Positions 16,281-23,467 of a stretch of DNA of 40,032 nt are shown in pieces. The stretch is from the NCBI GenBank assembly GCA_013286945.1, contig JABDET010000006.1:488-40519 (forward strand), in the 5' to 3' direction. The position numbers were made by a program, and so were the translations under genes. Below the pieces are notes generated by a model. The model was given only the letters and a program-made list of their open reading frames with translations, made no database searches and was not told where the DNA came from. The DNA comes from Candidatus Melainabacteria bacterium (GTDB taxonomy: Bacteria; Vulcanimicrobiota; JABDET01). Every line of letters begins with the position of its first letter. Positions within the stretch are counted from its first letter, which is position 1.

Positions 16281-16452
16281 AGCGCCTTCACTCTTCCTTT
16301 TCACTATCCGCGCGAAAAACTCGTGGTGAAGGCGCTGTGCTACTGGCTCGCTCATGTCCCCGTGCCAAGGCACGGGGCATTTCGCTCGCTGCGTAGTAGA
16401 GGAACTTAAAGAAGCGGTCAAGAAGCGTTTCAGCGCAGCGAGGAGGTACCCA
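16281..16452 (+). promoter_or_regulatory. Structured leader upstream of the HU gene
   Basis: This 172-base gap holds stacked inverted repeats: AGCGCCTTCAC (16281-16291) with GTGAAGGCGCT (16326-16336); CCCCGTGCC (16358-16366) with GGCACGGGG (16369-16377); and CTCGCTGCG (16385-16393) with CGCAGCGAG (16434-16442). The last stem covers the first two bases of the AGGAGG ribosome site (16441-16446) of the HU gene, so folding could modulate its translation. No T-run follows the hairpins, so they are not standard terminators. The first arm begins directly at the LptC-like stop codon. Confidence 0.55.
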
Positions 16453-16749
16453 ATGTTGGCCACCAAAGTCAAAACGCTGACCAAACGGGAGCTCGTGGAC
16501 CATCTTTCCCGAAAATCAATTGTTTCGAAGAAAGACATTGAACGCTTCTTGAATCTTTTTACCGGGATTATCATGGCTTCTTTAAAAAACGGTGACTTGG
16601 TTCAATTGATTCCGTTTGGTACCTTTGGGACTCGCGTTCGAAAACAACGGCAAGGACGGAATCCAAAAACAGGAAAACCGCTGATCATTCAATCGATTCG
16701 TATCGCGTTTTTTCGTCCAGGTCGTTGGCTGCGAAATGGCATGAAATAG
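16453..16749 (+). CDS. HU/IHF-family DNA-binding protein
   Basis: The 98-residue protein starts at the ATG at 16453, with AGGAGG 6 bases upstream; the longer frame from 16354 runs through the structured leader and is rejected. Helices at 1-45 (TKRELVDHLSRKSIVSKKDI) and the beta-arm GRNPKTGKP with its intercalating proline are typical of HU/IHF nucleoid proteins that bend DNA as dimers. The C-terminus (FFRPGRWLRNGMK) corresponds to the family's FKPGKxLKxxV. Sequence alone does not separate HU from an IHF subunit. Its position between envelope genes and folate genes gives no extra clue. Confidence 0.9.
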   Translation: MLATKVKTLTKRELVDHLSRKSIVSKKDIERFLNLFTGIIMASLKNGDLVQLIPFGTFGTRVRKQRQGRNPKTGKPLIIQSIRIAFFRPGRWLRNGMK

Positions 16750-16760
16750 AGTGACCTCCC

Positions 16761-18074
16761 GTGATTCGATCCGCTGCAGTTAAGGTTCCACATTACCAGG
16801 CCACGCTGACTCGACTTTGGAAAATGGCTAAACCTGGCATTCGCTTAAGTCTCGAGCCGATGCATGAGCTCGTCAAACGACTGGGTGAACCTTGGAAATC
16901 ATTTCCATCGGTTCTCATTGCAGGGACCAATGGCAAAGGTTCAACCGCAGCCACACTCTCAGAGATCCTGTACCGCTCGGGTTACAAAGTCGGGCTCTAC
17001 ACTTCCCCTCATCTTGCCTCCTACCGCGAACGAATCATCATCAAAGACCCATCCACTTCCGAAGTGTGGAATGAAAGGGCTTGGTGCCACAATTTTTTCC
17101 AATTGGACGAAACCATTCTCCAGATGGTAGAGTCTTTCACCCAGTTTGAAATCTTGACTGCACTTGCTTTCCTACTTTTTGCCGACCAACACGTGGACAT
17201 CGCGATTCTTGAAGTCGGCTTAGGGGGAAGGCTTGACGCCACGAATGTGATTGAACCGAATTTGAGTGTAATCACTCCGATTGACAAAGACCATGCCGAG
17301 TATTTAGGAGATAGCCTTCAAGCCATTGCACGCGAAAAGGGAGGAATCCTAAGAACCAAAAAAACCACCTTAACTTTTCAACACGCTCTGGCTGCAACCG
17401 AAACGCTGCGTGATCACGCCCAAGCGATCGGAAGTCAATTGGTCGAAGTCGTACCCGGTGAGCTTCAGTCTATTTCCCTAGAAAAACAGCGGTTCACATT
17501 TCAAGAACAAAAATACGAACAGGGGCTCTTGGGTGCTCATCAAGTTGTGAACGCCAGTCTTGCCATCGAAGCGGCTCGAGCGCTCCGAACCCAAGGGTTT
17601 AAAATTGACGAAGAAGCCATCCGATTGGGTGTTCGGCAAGCGTGCTGGCCAGCGCGGTGCGAGGTCATTTCTCGCCACCCGACCCTCTTGATTGATGGGG
17701 CTCACAATCCACATGGAGCCCGGGCGCTCGTTCAAACGCTCGAGGCGCTTCCATTGGAAAAACCGAGAGTTCTTCTCTTGGGTGTTTTGGAGGACAAAGA
17801 CTCCAGCGGAATTCTTCGGGAGCTTCTTCCTTGGGGAGATGAGATTGTCTTAACCCGTTCGAGCCACCCAAAAGCCATGCTCTCAGAAAAACTCGGTTCC
17901 TTGCTCGAATCTTTGACTCCCGAGAAAAAGTTTCAGCTGACCCAAAGGGTAGGGGAGGGGTGCCGGGTTGCTCTCTCAAGCCTACGAAACGGAGGAACCT
18001 TGTGTGTTGCGGGATCGCTCACGACCGCTGGCGAAGCAAGACGTCTGCTCCACGGAAGAAACTTCGAGTTTTAA
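16761..18074 (+). CDS. folC: Folylpolyglutamate synthase / dihydrofolate synthase
   Basis: This 437-residue ATP-dependent ligase joins glutamate to dihydropteroate and to folates. The P-loop is AGTNGKGS (54-61), followed by TSPHLASYRERI and, mid-protein, EVGLGGRLDATNV. The C-terminal Mur-ligase-like domain has DGAHNPHGA. The GTG at 16761 is 11 bases after the HU stop and gives a normal FolC N-terminus; an ATG 21 codons in is the alternative. It begins the folate run folC-folP-folB-folK, and folP starts 10 bases after it. Confidence 0.93.
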   Translation: MIRSAAVKVPHYQATLTRLWKMAKPGIRLSLEPMHELVKRLGEPWKSFPSVLIAGTNGKGSTAATLSEILYRSGYKVGLYTSPHLASYRERIIIKDPSTSEVWNERAWCHNFFQLDETILQMVESFTQFEILTALAFLLFADQHVDIAILEVGLGGRLDATNVIEPNLSVITPIDKDHAEYLGDSLQAIAREKGGILRTKKTTLTFQHALAATETLRDHAQAIGSQLVEVVPGELQSISLEKQRFTFQEQKYEQGLLGAHQVVNASLAIEAARALRTQGFKIDEEAIRLGVRQACWPARCEVISRHPTLLIDGAHNPHGARALVQTLEALPLEKPRVLLLGVLEDKDSSGILRELLPWGDEIVLTRSSHPKAMLSEKLGSLLESLTPEKKFQLTQRVGEGCRVALSSLRNGGTLCVAGSLTTAGEARRLLHGRNFEF

Positions 18075-18084
18075 AGGAGACCCC

Positions 18085-19254
18085 TTGATTCGCGTCTTAG
18101 CACTCAAGAATTCCGACAGCATCCGAAAGGCGTTTCACGCCATGGATGTCGATGAGGTCGGAATTGAAATCATGCTCCAGAAAGCACAGCACTACCTGAT
18201 TCAAATCGACGCCCTAACGATTCCCGCAGCCAACATCCTGAAGCAAGAACTTTTGTCTTTGGGTGGGGATGCTGCCCTGCACCGTGGGGCTTGTAATTTT
18301 TCCATACGGGAAACACCGTGCATCATGATGGGAACCCACCAACACTTTGAACGGCTTTCGAAAAAGCTCGCGGCTCAACCCTTTGGCTTAAAGAAAATCG
18401 CTAAAGAATTAAAACAAGCCTTGCGAAACTTCTTGCTCGTCCCCCCAACGCTTGTTGCTGGGCCCTTCATTTTTGACTTTACCCGATCACCTTTTGTGAT
18501 GGGAATCCTCAACATGACACCTGATTCTTTTTCAGGAGATGGCATTCCCAACACAAAAGAACTGCTCAAGAAGGCTGAGAAAATGCTTGAAGACGGGGCC
18601 GATCTTCTCGATGTCGGTGGAGAATCAACACGCCCAGGCGCTACACCCGTTTCCGTTGAAGAAGAAAGAAAGCGAGTAATTCCCGCCATTAAAGCTTTAG
18701 CAAAACGATTTAAGATTCCTATTTCTGTGGATACAAGCAAAGGTGAAATCGCCGAAGAAGCTTTGAATGCTGGAGCCCACTTAATTAATGATGTCTCGGG
18801 CTTGATGAAGGATCCGAGGATGGCTAAAGTAGCCAAACGCTATGATTCTCCTCTGGTGGTCATGCACCATCAAAAAGAAGAACACGATTTAATCGGTCGC
18901 ATGGCTAATTTTTTTGAAGAACGCCTCTTGGCTTTGGAAAAGGAGGGGATTCCACGCAATAAAGTGATCCTTGACCCAGGCATTGGGTTTGGTAAAACTG
19001 GAGCCGAAAACTTTTTTGTTTTAAAACGGATGGAAGAATTTAAATGCTTTGGGAGGCCGCTACTATTGGGTGCTTCGCGAAAATCATTCATCGGGCATGT
19101 GCTGAAGCAAGAAGCGAACGAGCGACTCATTGGTAGTGTCACCTCGCAGGTTTTTGGATTTTTCTCTGGGGCGCACTTTTTTCGTGTGCATGATGTCAGG
19201 GAGGCACGTGAAGCACTGATGTTAAGCAAAGCCATTCTGGAAGCCGATGTTTGA
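18085..19254 (+). CDS. folP: Dihydropteroate synthase with N-terminal domain
   Basis: DHPS condenses p-aminobenzoate with dihydropterin pyrophosphate. I start at the TTG at 18085, with AAAGGAG 5 bases upstream and just after the folC stop; a longer frame inside folC lacks such support. The 389-residue protein has a 130-residue N-terminal domain (IPAANILKQELLSLGG, HFERLSKKLAAQPFGL) also seen in DHPS of several anaerobic lineages, then the TIM barrel with GILNMTPDSFSGDG (140-153), DVGGESTRPGA (176-186), SVDTSKGE (214-221), INDVSG and DPGIGFGKT, ending with LGASRKSFIG. It overlaps folB by 8 bases. Confidence 0.94.
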   Translation: MIRVLALKNSDSIRKAFHAMDVDEVGIEIMLQKAQHYLIQIDALTIPAANILKQELLSLGGDAALHRGACNFSIRETPCIMMGTHQHFERLSKKLAAQPFGLKKIAKELKQALRNFLLVPPTLVAGPFIFDFTRSPFVMGILNMTPDSFSGDGIPNTKELLKKAEKMLEDGADLLDVGGESTRPGATPVSVEEERKRVIPAIKALAKRFKIPISVDTSKGEIAEEALNAGAHLINDVSGLMKDPRMAKVAKRYDSPLVVMHHQKEEHDLIGRMANFFEERLLALEKEGIPRNKVILDPGIGFGKTGAENFFVLKRMEEFKCFGRPLLLGASRKSFIGHVLKQEANERLIGSVTSQVFGFFSGAHFFRVHDVREAREALMLSKAILEADV

Positions 19255-19609
19255 CAAAGTTTCCCTCATCGGTCTTGTTTTCTATGGGTATCATGGGGTT
19301 TCTTCCGAAGAGAAGAAACTTGGACAACGCTTTGTTGTGGATGTCGATCTCTTCGGCGATTTCTCCGAGGGAGCAAAAGAAGACAATCTAGAGAAGTGCG
19401 TTCATTATGTTGAAGTGTTTGAATCGGTTAAAGCGATTGTGGAAAAGAAGTCGTTCAATCTTTTAGAAGCCTTGGCGTTGAATCTCTGCGAATCGATTTT
19501 GTCCCGTTTCCCATTGGTTAAGCAGGTAACCGTTCGCGTCAAAAAACCGCAAGTTCCAATTTCGATTGCGTTAGAAGCAGCCGCCGTGGAATTCACGCGG
19601 CAGCGCTAA
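19247..19609 (+). CDS. folB: Dihydroneopterin aldolase
   Basis: The 120-residue protein has the usual size of FolB, which cleaves dihydroneopterin to hydroxymethyldihydropterin. YGYHGVSSEEKKLGQRF (13-29) includes the catalytic Glu pair region. VRVKKPQVPI supplies the C-terminal catalytic lysine and the conserved KPxxPI turn. The ATG lies inside the folP 3' end, an 8-base overlap pointing to coupled translation. folK, the next enzyme of the pathway, starts 11 bases downstream. Confidence 0.93.
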   Translation: MFDKVSLIGLVFYGYHGVSSEEKKLGQRFVVDVDLFGDFSEGAKEDNLEKCVHYVEVFESVKAIVEKKSFNLLEALALNLCESILSRFPLVKQVTVRVKKPQVPISIALEAAAVEFTRQR

Positions 19610-19620
19610 TCAAACGAATC

Positions 19621-20136
19621 ATGGGAGGCCCTACTCGAGTCACCGTCTACATTGCTCTTGGCTCGAACATCGCTCCACGGCTTAAATTCTTACGATATGG
19701 CTTGAAGCGATTGGTTGAAAGCGGGGTACGGCTTCTACGAATTTCCTCAGTTTACCGAAGTTCTCCCGTTGGCTATGCAGCGCAACCTGATTTCTTGAAT
19801 GCCGTGGTATGCGGCAAGACAAGTCTAGAGGCGGCGGAACTTCTTATGACCTGCAAAGCCATCGAAAAGGAAACGGGAAGAACGGTTGGAAAACGATTTG
19901 GACCAAGACCCCTTGATCTCGACCTCTTGCTTTACGAAAATCGGTCCTTCGATACGCCAAGACTTACTATCCCGCATCCGCGAATGGAAAAAAGAGCCTT
20001 TGTCCTTTTCCCACTCCTTGAAATTAGCCCAAAACTTACGAATCACCGCGGGGTGCGGTACGACTTGCTTTTGAGCAAGCTCGATAAGGGACAGAAAATT
20101 CAGCGTTATCGTCGAAACTGGACAGGCAAGAAATAA
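19621..20136 (+). CDS. folK: Hydroxymethyldihydropterin pyrophosphokinase
   Basis: HPPK transfers pyrophosphate from ATP to hydroxymethyldihydropterin, the step before FolP. The 171-residue protein has IALGSNIAPRLKFL (11-24), the loop region SSVYRSSPVG, QPDFLNAVV, the metal-binding signature GPRPLDLDLLLY and IPHPRMEKRAFVLFPLLEI. The ATG at 19621 follows the folB stop closely. It is the last gene of the folate operon; cluster 2 follows with its own promoter. Confidence 0.94.
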   Translation: MGGPTRVTVYIALGSNIAPRLKFLRYGLKRLVESGVRLLRISSVYRSSPVGYAAQPDFLNAVVCGKTSLEAAELLMTCKAIEKETGRTVGKRFGPRPLDLDLLLYENRSFDTPRLTIPHPRMEKRAFVLFPLLEISPKLTNHRGVRYDLLLSKLDKGQKIQRYRRNWTGKK

Positions 20137-20144
20137 CCGAATTG

Positions 20145-20191
20145 TAAACAAGTTGCTTCATTGTAAACACTTCGTTAAACTCTTGTAAAAT
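20145..20191 (+). promoter_or_regulatory. Four-box TTAACA-type array upstream of cluster 2, copy 1
   Basis: Boxes TAAACA (20145), TAAACA (20164), TTAAAC (20175) and TAAAAT (20186) are spaced 19, 11 and 11 bases. The array at 21351-21397 has the same four positions with identical spacings, and the surrounding 61 bases align without gaps at 43 matches by my hand count. This arrangement fits a dimeric OmpR/PhoB-family regulator binding direct repeats. It ends 14 bases before the -35 of the promoter at 20206. Confidence 0.65.
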
Positions 20192-20205
20192 CTGGCTTTT
20201 TCATG

Positions 20206-20234
20206 TTTACAGCCAGGTGGCATCGTGCTAAGCT
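20206..20234 (+). promoter_or_regulatory. Probable promoter of cluster 2, copy 1
   Basis: TTTACA (20206-20211), a 17-base spacer and TAAGCT (20229-20234) with TG one base upstream form an extended -10 promoter. It is 45 bases before the GTG start at 20280. The -10 is only moderately close to consensus, as expected for a promoter that needs the adjacent activator boxes. Confidence 0.5.
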
Positions 20235-20279
20235 AATCTTGAGGAAAGAGATACAAAACCTTTGGGAGGCTTCGTTTAC

Positions 20280-21092
20280 GTGGTCACGCCGAACACTAAC
20301 ATAAAGCCTGTTTCGAAGTCAACGATGCCTTCGGAATTCGCGGCAACCACTCCAATCACCCAAAACCCTGACGGGTCTTTGGCCAACACTTCAACGCCTT
20401 TGGATAGCTCCGGGGTCAAAGCACTAAACAATCCTCTTACTGCTACATCCACGGACTTAATTCAACTGCTTGAGACCTTCCTTGCAGAACTCCAAAGCAA
20501 AATCCCGACCAGTTCGTGCATGCCACCTCAAGCATTAAGCAGTGATCAGGTCAACGATTCCCAGGGAACCACGGATAGCTCACCAAGTTCCTCGGGCGGA
20601 GCTTTGCCTACAGGTCCGGGTATCGACACGGGTGATGGTTTTCACATCCAAGTGAACGGAAATAAAAACGTGATTATCACGGCTCCAGGCGAAACAGGGA
20701 CACCTGCCGCGGGAGATGCGAAAGGATCTTCTTCTGATCAATCTTGTTGTTGTTGCTGCTGCTGTGCCAAGTCTAATGAGGGACCGAGTCAATCAAACCA
20801 AACCCAGGATGCACCGCAGGCTACGAGCGGAAACCACACCGTTGAATCGACGATGAGTGAAAGAAAATACCTTTTGGATGGGAAAGACCTCGTGGTGGTA
20901 AACGCAAAAGATAGCGGGGGCGCTGGAACCGTAACCATCTTCAAATCAAATGGAACAGAAGAAAAATACAATGCCACCACTGGAGAGAAAATTGCGAGTT
21001 TAACGGGCACCCAAGCTCAACAGGACCGTCAGGGCTTTCAGGACGATGGTGTAAAAACCGAAGGAGTGGATAAGCAAGGAAACGTGGATTGA
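20280..21092 (+). CDS. Protein of unknown function with a seven-cysteine string
   Basis: I place the start at the GTG at 20280, because GGGAGG lies at 20264-20269; an earlier TTG at 20262 overlaps that site. The 270-residue product is unrecognised. Residues 1-57 are Thr/Ser/Pro/Asn-rich; 58-75 form an amphipathic helix (TDLIQLLETFLAELQSKI) followed by Cys80. A beta-rich unit carries DGFHIQVNGNKNVIITAP, which matches the 21487 protein (DGGFSVQVAGKGTVGISAP). Cys156-Cys162 are seven consecutive cysteines. The last 60 residues (TVTIFKSNGTEEKYNATTGE) are again related to the 21487 protein. It has no signal peptide. The cysteine string might bind metal, cross-link the protein or accept lipids; none of these is shown. 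Confidence 0.82.
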   Translation: MVTPNTNIKPVSKSTMPSEFAATTPITQNPDGSLANTSTPLDSSGVKALNNPLTATSTDLIQLLETFLAELQSKIPTSSCMPPQALSSDQVNDSQGTTDSSPSSSGGALPTGPGIDTGDGFHIQVNGNKNVIITAPGETGTPAAGDAKGSSSDQSCCCCCCCAKSNEGPSQSNQTQDAPQATSGNHTVESTMSERKYLLDGKDLVVVNAKDSGGAGTVTIFKSNGTEEKYNATTGEKIASLTGTQAQQDRQGFQDDGVKTEGVDKQGNVD

Positions 21093-21135
21093 GCGGAGAG
21101 GTCATGGGAAATGTTGGGAATAGGGGAGAGCAATC

Positions 21136-21336
21136 GTGACCAGTACACAAAATGCGCATGCGGTAAACGCCTTAAACGATGTTTTCAGTCAACTTCTTCA
21201 TCTAGGTCAGCCGCCGAATATCGCCATACCAGCGCCAAACCCATCAGCGAAGACAGACTTGACCCAGAATTCTGCTCCTCTTGACTCTTCTGTAACCTCC
21301 ACTTCTTCAGATCCCTCTGCCCGGGCTCAGGAATAA
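21136..21336 (+). CDS. Small 66-residue relative of the cluster-2 proteins
   Basis: The GTG at 21136 has a strong AGGGGAGAG site just upstream and lies 43 bases after the previous stop. The product starts MTSTQNAHA, has one amphipathic segment (VNALNDVFSQLLHLG) and then a Pro/Ser/Thr-rich tail containing APLDSS. The preceding protein contains TPLDSS next to its own helix, so this may be a truncated paralogue or a minimal family member. It has no cysteine and no signal peptide. The ribosome site and context support it as a real gene, although it is short. Confidence 0.6.
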   Translation: MTSTQNAHAVNALNDVFSQLLHLGQPPNIAIPAPNPSAKTDLTQNSAPLDSSVTSTSSDPSARAQE

Positions 21337-21350
21337 ACCTGACTTGAATG

Positions 21351-21397
21351 TAAAGACGTGTCCAAGTTGTTAACACTCGTTTAAAGTCTTGTAAAAT
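21351..21397 (+). promoter_or_regulatory. Four-box TTAACA-type array upstream of cluster 2, copy 2
   Basis: Boxes TAAAGA (21351), TTAACA (21370), TTAAAG (21381) and TAAAAT (21392) are spaced 19, 11 and 11, exactly as in the array at 20145. The box cores and the TCTTGTAAAAT segment are conserved while intervening bases differ. The array ends 14 bases before the -35 at 21412, the same distance as at the other copy. Confidence 0.68.
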
Positions 21398-21411
21398 TTC
21401 ACTTTTCCCTC

Positions 21412-21439
21412 TTGACCATACCCGTTTTGTACTGATAAT
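21412..21439 (+). promoter_or_regulatory. Sigma70-like promoter of the 21487 gene
   Basis: TTGACC (21412-21417), 16 bases, GATAAT (21434-21439). This is the best consensus match among the promoters seen here. It leaves a leader of roughly 40 bases with GGAGG at 21471-21475 before the ATG at 21487. Confidence 0.65.
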
Positions 21440-21486
21440 CGTAGTAAGAACATTGTCTTGATCGTAGTCGGGAGGATGACATAATC

Positions 21487-23445
21487 ATGAAAGATGATAA
21501 AATAGAAGCCCCAGCGCCGTCGGCTCATTCAAGCAGTGTGGCCGCTTCCAGCACTCCGAAAGCAGCCAGCTCGATTGTCCCGGACGATTCAAAAAAGAAG
21601 CCTTTCCAACCCACTCACGACGACAAGGGCTCGGAACAAGTCCATGAGCAAGCAGCGGAATTCCATGCTTCTCCTCTGGCTCAAAAGCATATCCTCAATG
21701 ACAAGGCAAAATCCGATTCGAACAACGACCCCTTAAGTGACAACAAATCAGCCAAGGCTTCAATCAAAGCCTCTGAAAGCGATTCGGCGCACGCCAAGGC
21801 TGTTGCGCCAGCACACGATAATTCAGCAAACAAGGAAAATCAAGCTTCCACCAAGGCTAACAAACCATCCGCTGACTCGTCTTCATCCCAATCGAATAAT
21901 GCGAAGTCCTCATCGGATGCAAGCCAGAAAACAGACAATGCGCCTGCCGCTAACACCCCGCCAGCGCAACCAAAGATCGATCCCACTTCGGGCACAACGC
22001 TCCATACCGATGGTGGCTTCTCGGTGCAGGTGGCCGGAAAGGGAACCGTTGGAATTTCGGCTCCAAATTCTTCCAATCAAGCTGATGTCGTTATTGGGGA
22101 TCCTCATGAGTACAGCAATGGGAAGCTAACCAATTGGACCACCCCTCAAGAGCTTTTCGGATTAGCCGATGGCACTGTGATTCAAGAGATTGCACCCGAC
22201 GCGCATAGCCTCGTCTCCACTGTCAAAGTATTTAACAGTGATAGTACAGTCGAACATGTGTATGATGCAGCCACTGGAGACGAAACCCAATTGATTACCG
22301 ATGACCAACAAGTTGCCGCAGACAAACAAGCGACATTGAGTACTCAGGAACCGATGAAATATATTGACAAAAATGGAAATGTAAGCTCGACAACTCCAGA
22401 TGCCTATCAGAAGCTGATCGGCAATCCGGTAACGCAACCAAATCCGCCGGACTTCCAATGTGGTGATGGCTGCGACTGCAGTTGTGGATGCGCAGATAGC
22501 GGAAGTCAATCCGATAATGGGGGAACCGTGTCGGGGAATACCGGCAACAATTCGACGGGGAACACCGGAGGGGCCAATGGTTCTGGAAGTACGGGTTCGG
22601 CGGGTTCTGGCTCTGGAAGCAATGCTGGAGGAGTAAACAGCGGTGGAAACAATGTTTCTGGAAATACCGGCTCTATCGATAACTCACAAATAACTGAGCT
22701 CCTTTCTGAGTTAGTTCAACTCGTAATGATACTGATACAGGACCTTGAAGGAAACAATGGGGGTCTTCCTGGTGGCTCTGGACCCATTGATTTCTCCAAC
22801 GTGAACCCGTTTCCAATGAATCCAAATGACAACATGACGGCGAAATCCGACACCCAAAATTACAATGATAAACTCAATCTGGTGAAAAACGCGCAGTACG
22901 GAAACTATGCTCAGAACGGGCGGTACTACCATGTTTACAACAGTGCCCAAGGAGACAAGGTCGTCGAGATTTCTGATGGCCCTACTTCCCAAGCTGGCCA
23001 AGGCAAACAAGTTTACGACTTGAACAAACAAGGGGTCATCACCTACGACAGCTATAACAGGCTGAGTCATCCTGTGCCACTGGCTAACGCGTCCAATTCT
23101 AACATCGCCTTTCCATTTCCCTATCCCAATCCCTATCATGAAACAACAATTTATACACCCCAAACGATTAATGTGGATGGAGCAAACGAGCTCCAATCGT
23201 TGAAAGTTGTCACCTTGTCCAACGAGGGGAGTTCGATTAACTCCCCCCAAACTGAGCGCCAGAGAATTATTGTTTATCTCGATGGGTCTACCGAGGAAAG
23301 CTATAACGGGGGTCCACTAACCTACGTCCCCGCGGGCCCACAATATCCTCAACCGATTCCGGTAACTCCCTACCTTAAGACCAACTCTTCGTCCAGCGCA
23401 GCGAACTCGAATGCTGCAAACCAATCAGCAAGCGTAGTGGCATAG
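21487..23445 (+). CDS. Large modular protein with GDPH motif and cysteine cluster, unknown function
   Basis: This 652-residue protein is the largest of the cluster and is unrecognised as a whole. Residues 1-165 are Ser/Lys/Ala/Asp-rich and disordered. Domain I (about 165-315) starts with DGGFSVQVAGKGTVGISAP and has IGDPHEYSNG (GDPH at 204-207), then FNSDSTVEHVYDAATG. Five cysteines (325, 329, 331, 333, 335) form a CGDGCDCSCGC cluster. A Gly/Ser/Asn linker leads to a hydrophobic helix (401-421, ITELLSELVQLVMILIQDLE). Domain II (about 450-620) is rich in Tyr/Asn and repeats the VYLDGSTEESYN-type hairpin of domain I. It has no signal peptide. GDPH followed by an Asp/Gly-rich stretch recalls the calcium-triggered self-cleaving DUF1521 domain of the rhizobial effector NopE1; this is motif similarity only. 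Confidence 0.82.
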   Translation: MKDDKIEAPAPSAHSSSVAASSTPKAASSIVPDDSKKKPFQPTHDDKGSEQVHEQAAEFHASPLAQKHILNDKAKSDSNNDPLSDNKSAKASIKASESDSAHAKAVAPAHDNSANKENQASTKANKPSADSSSSQSNNAKSSSDASQKTDNAPAANTPPAQPKIDPTSGTTLHTDGGFSVQVAGKGTVGISAPNSSNQADVVIGDPHEYSNGKLTNWTTPQELFGLADGTVIQEIAPDAHSLVSTVKVFNSDSTVEHVYDAATGDETQLITDDQQVAADKQATLSTQEPMKYIDKNGNVSSTTPDAYQKLIGNPVTQPNPPDFQCGDGCDCSCGCADSGSQSDNGGTVSGNTGNNSTGNTGGANGSGSTGSAGSGSGSNAGGVNSGGNNVSGNTGSIDNSQITELLSELVQLVMILIQDLEGNNGGLPGGSGPIDFSNVNPFPMNPNDNMTAKSDTQNYNDKLNLVKNAQYGNYAQNGRYYHVYNSAQGDKVVEISDGPTSQAGQGKQVYDLNKQGVITYDSYNRLSHPVPLANASNSNIAFPFPYPNPYHETTIYTPQTINVDGANELQSLKVVTLSNEGSSINSPQTERQRIIVYLDGSTEESYNGGPLTYVPAGPQYPQPIPVTPYLKTNSSSSAANSNAANQSASVVA

Positions 23446-23467
23446 ACCTGGTTAATAGGGAAGGTTT

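Noticed and set aside
16354-16452. N-terminal extension of the HU gene
   Set aside because: The added residues are translated from the palindromic leader, while AGGAGG sits 6 bases before the ATG at 16453.
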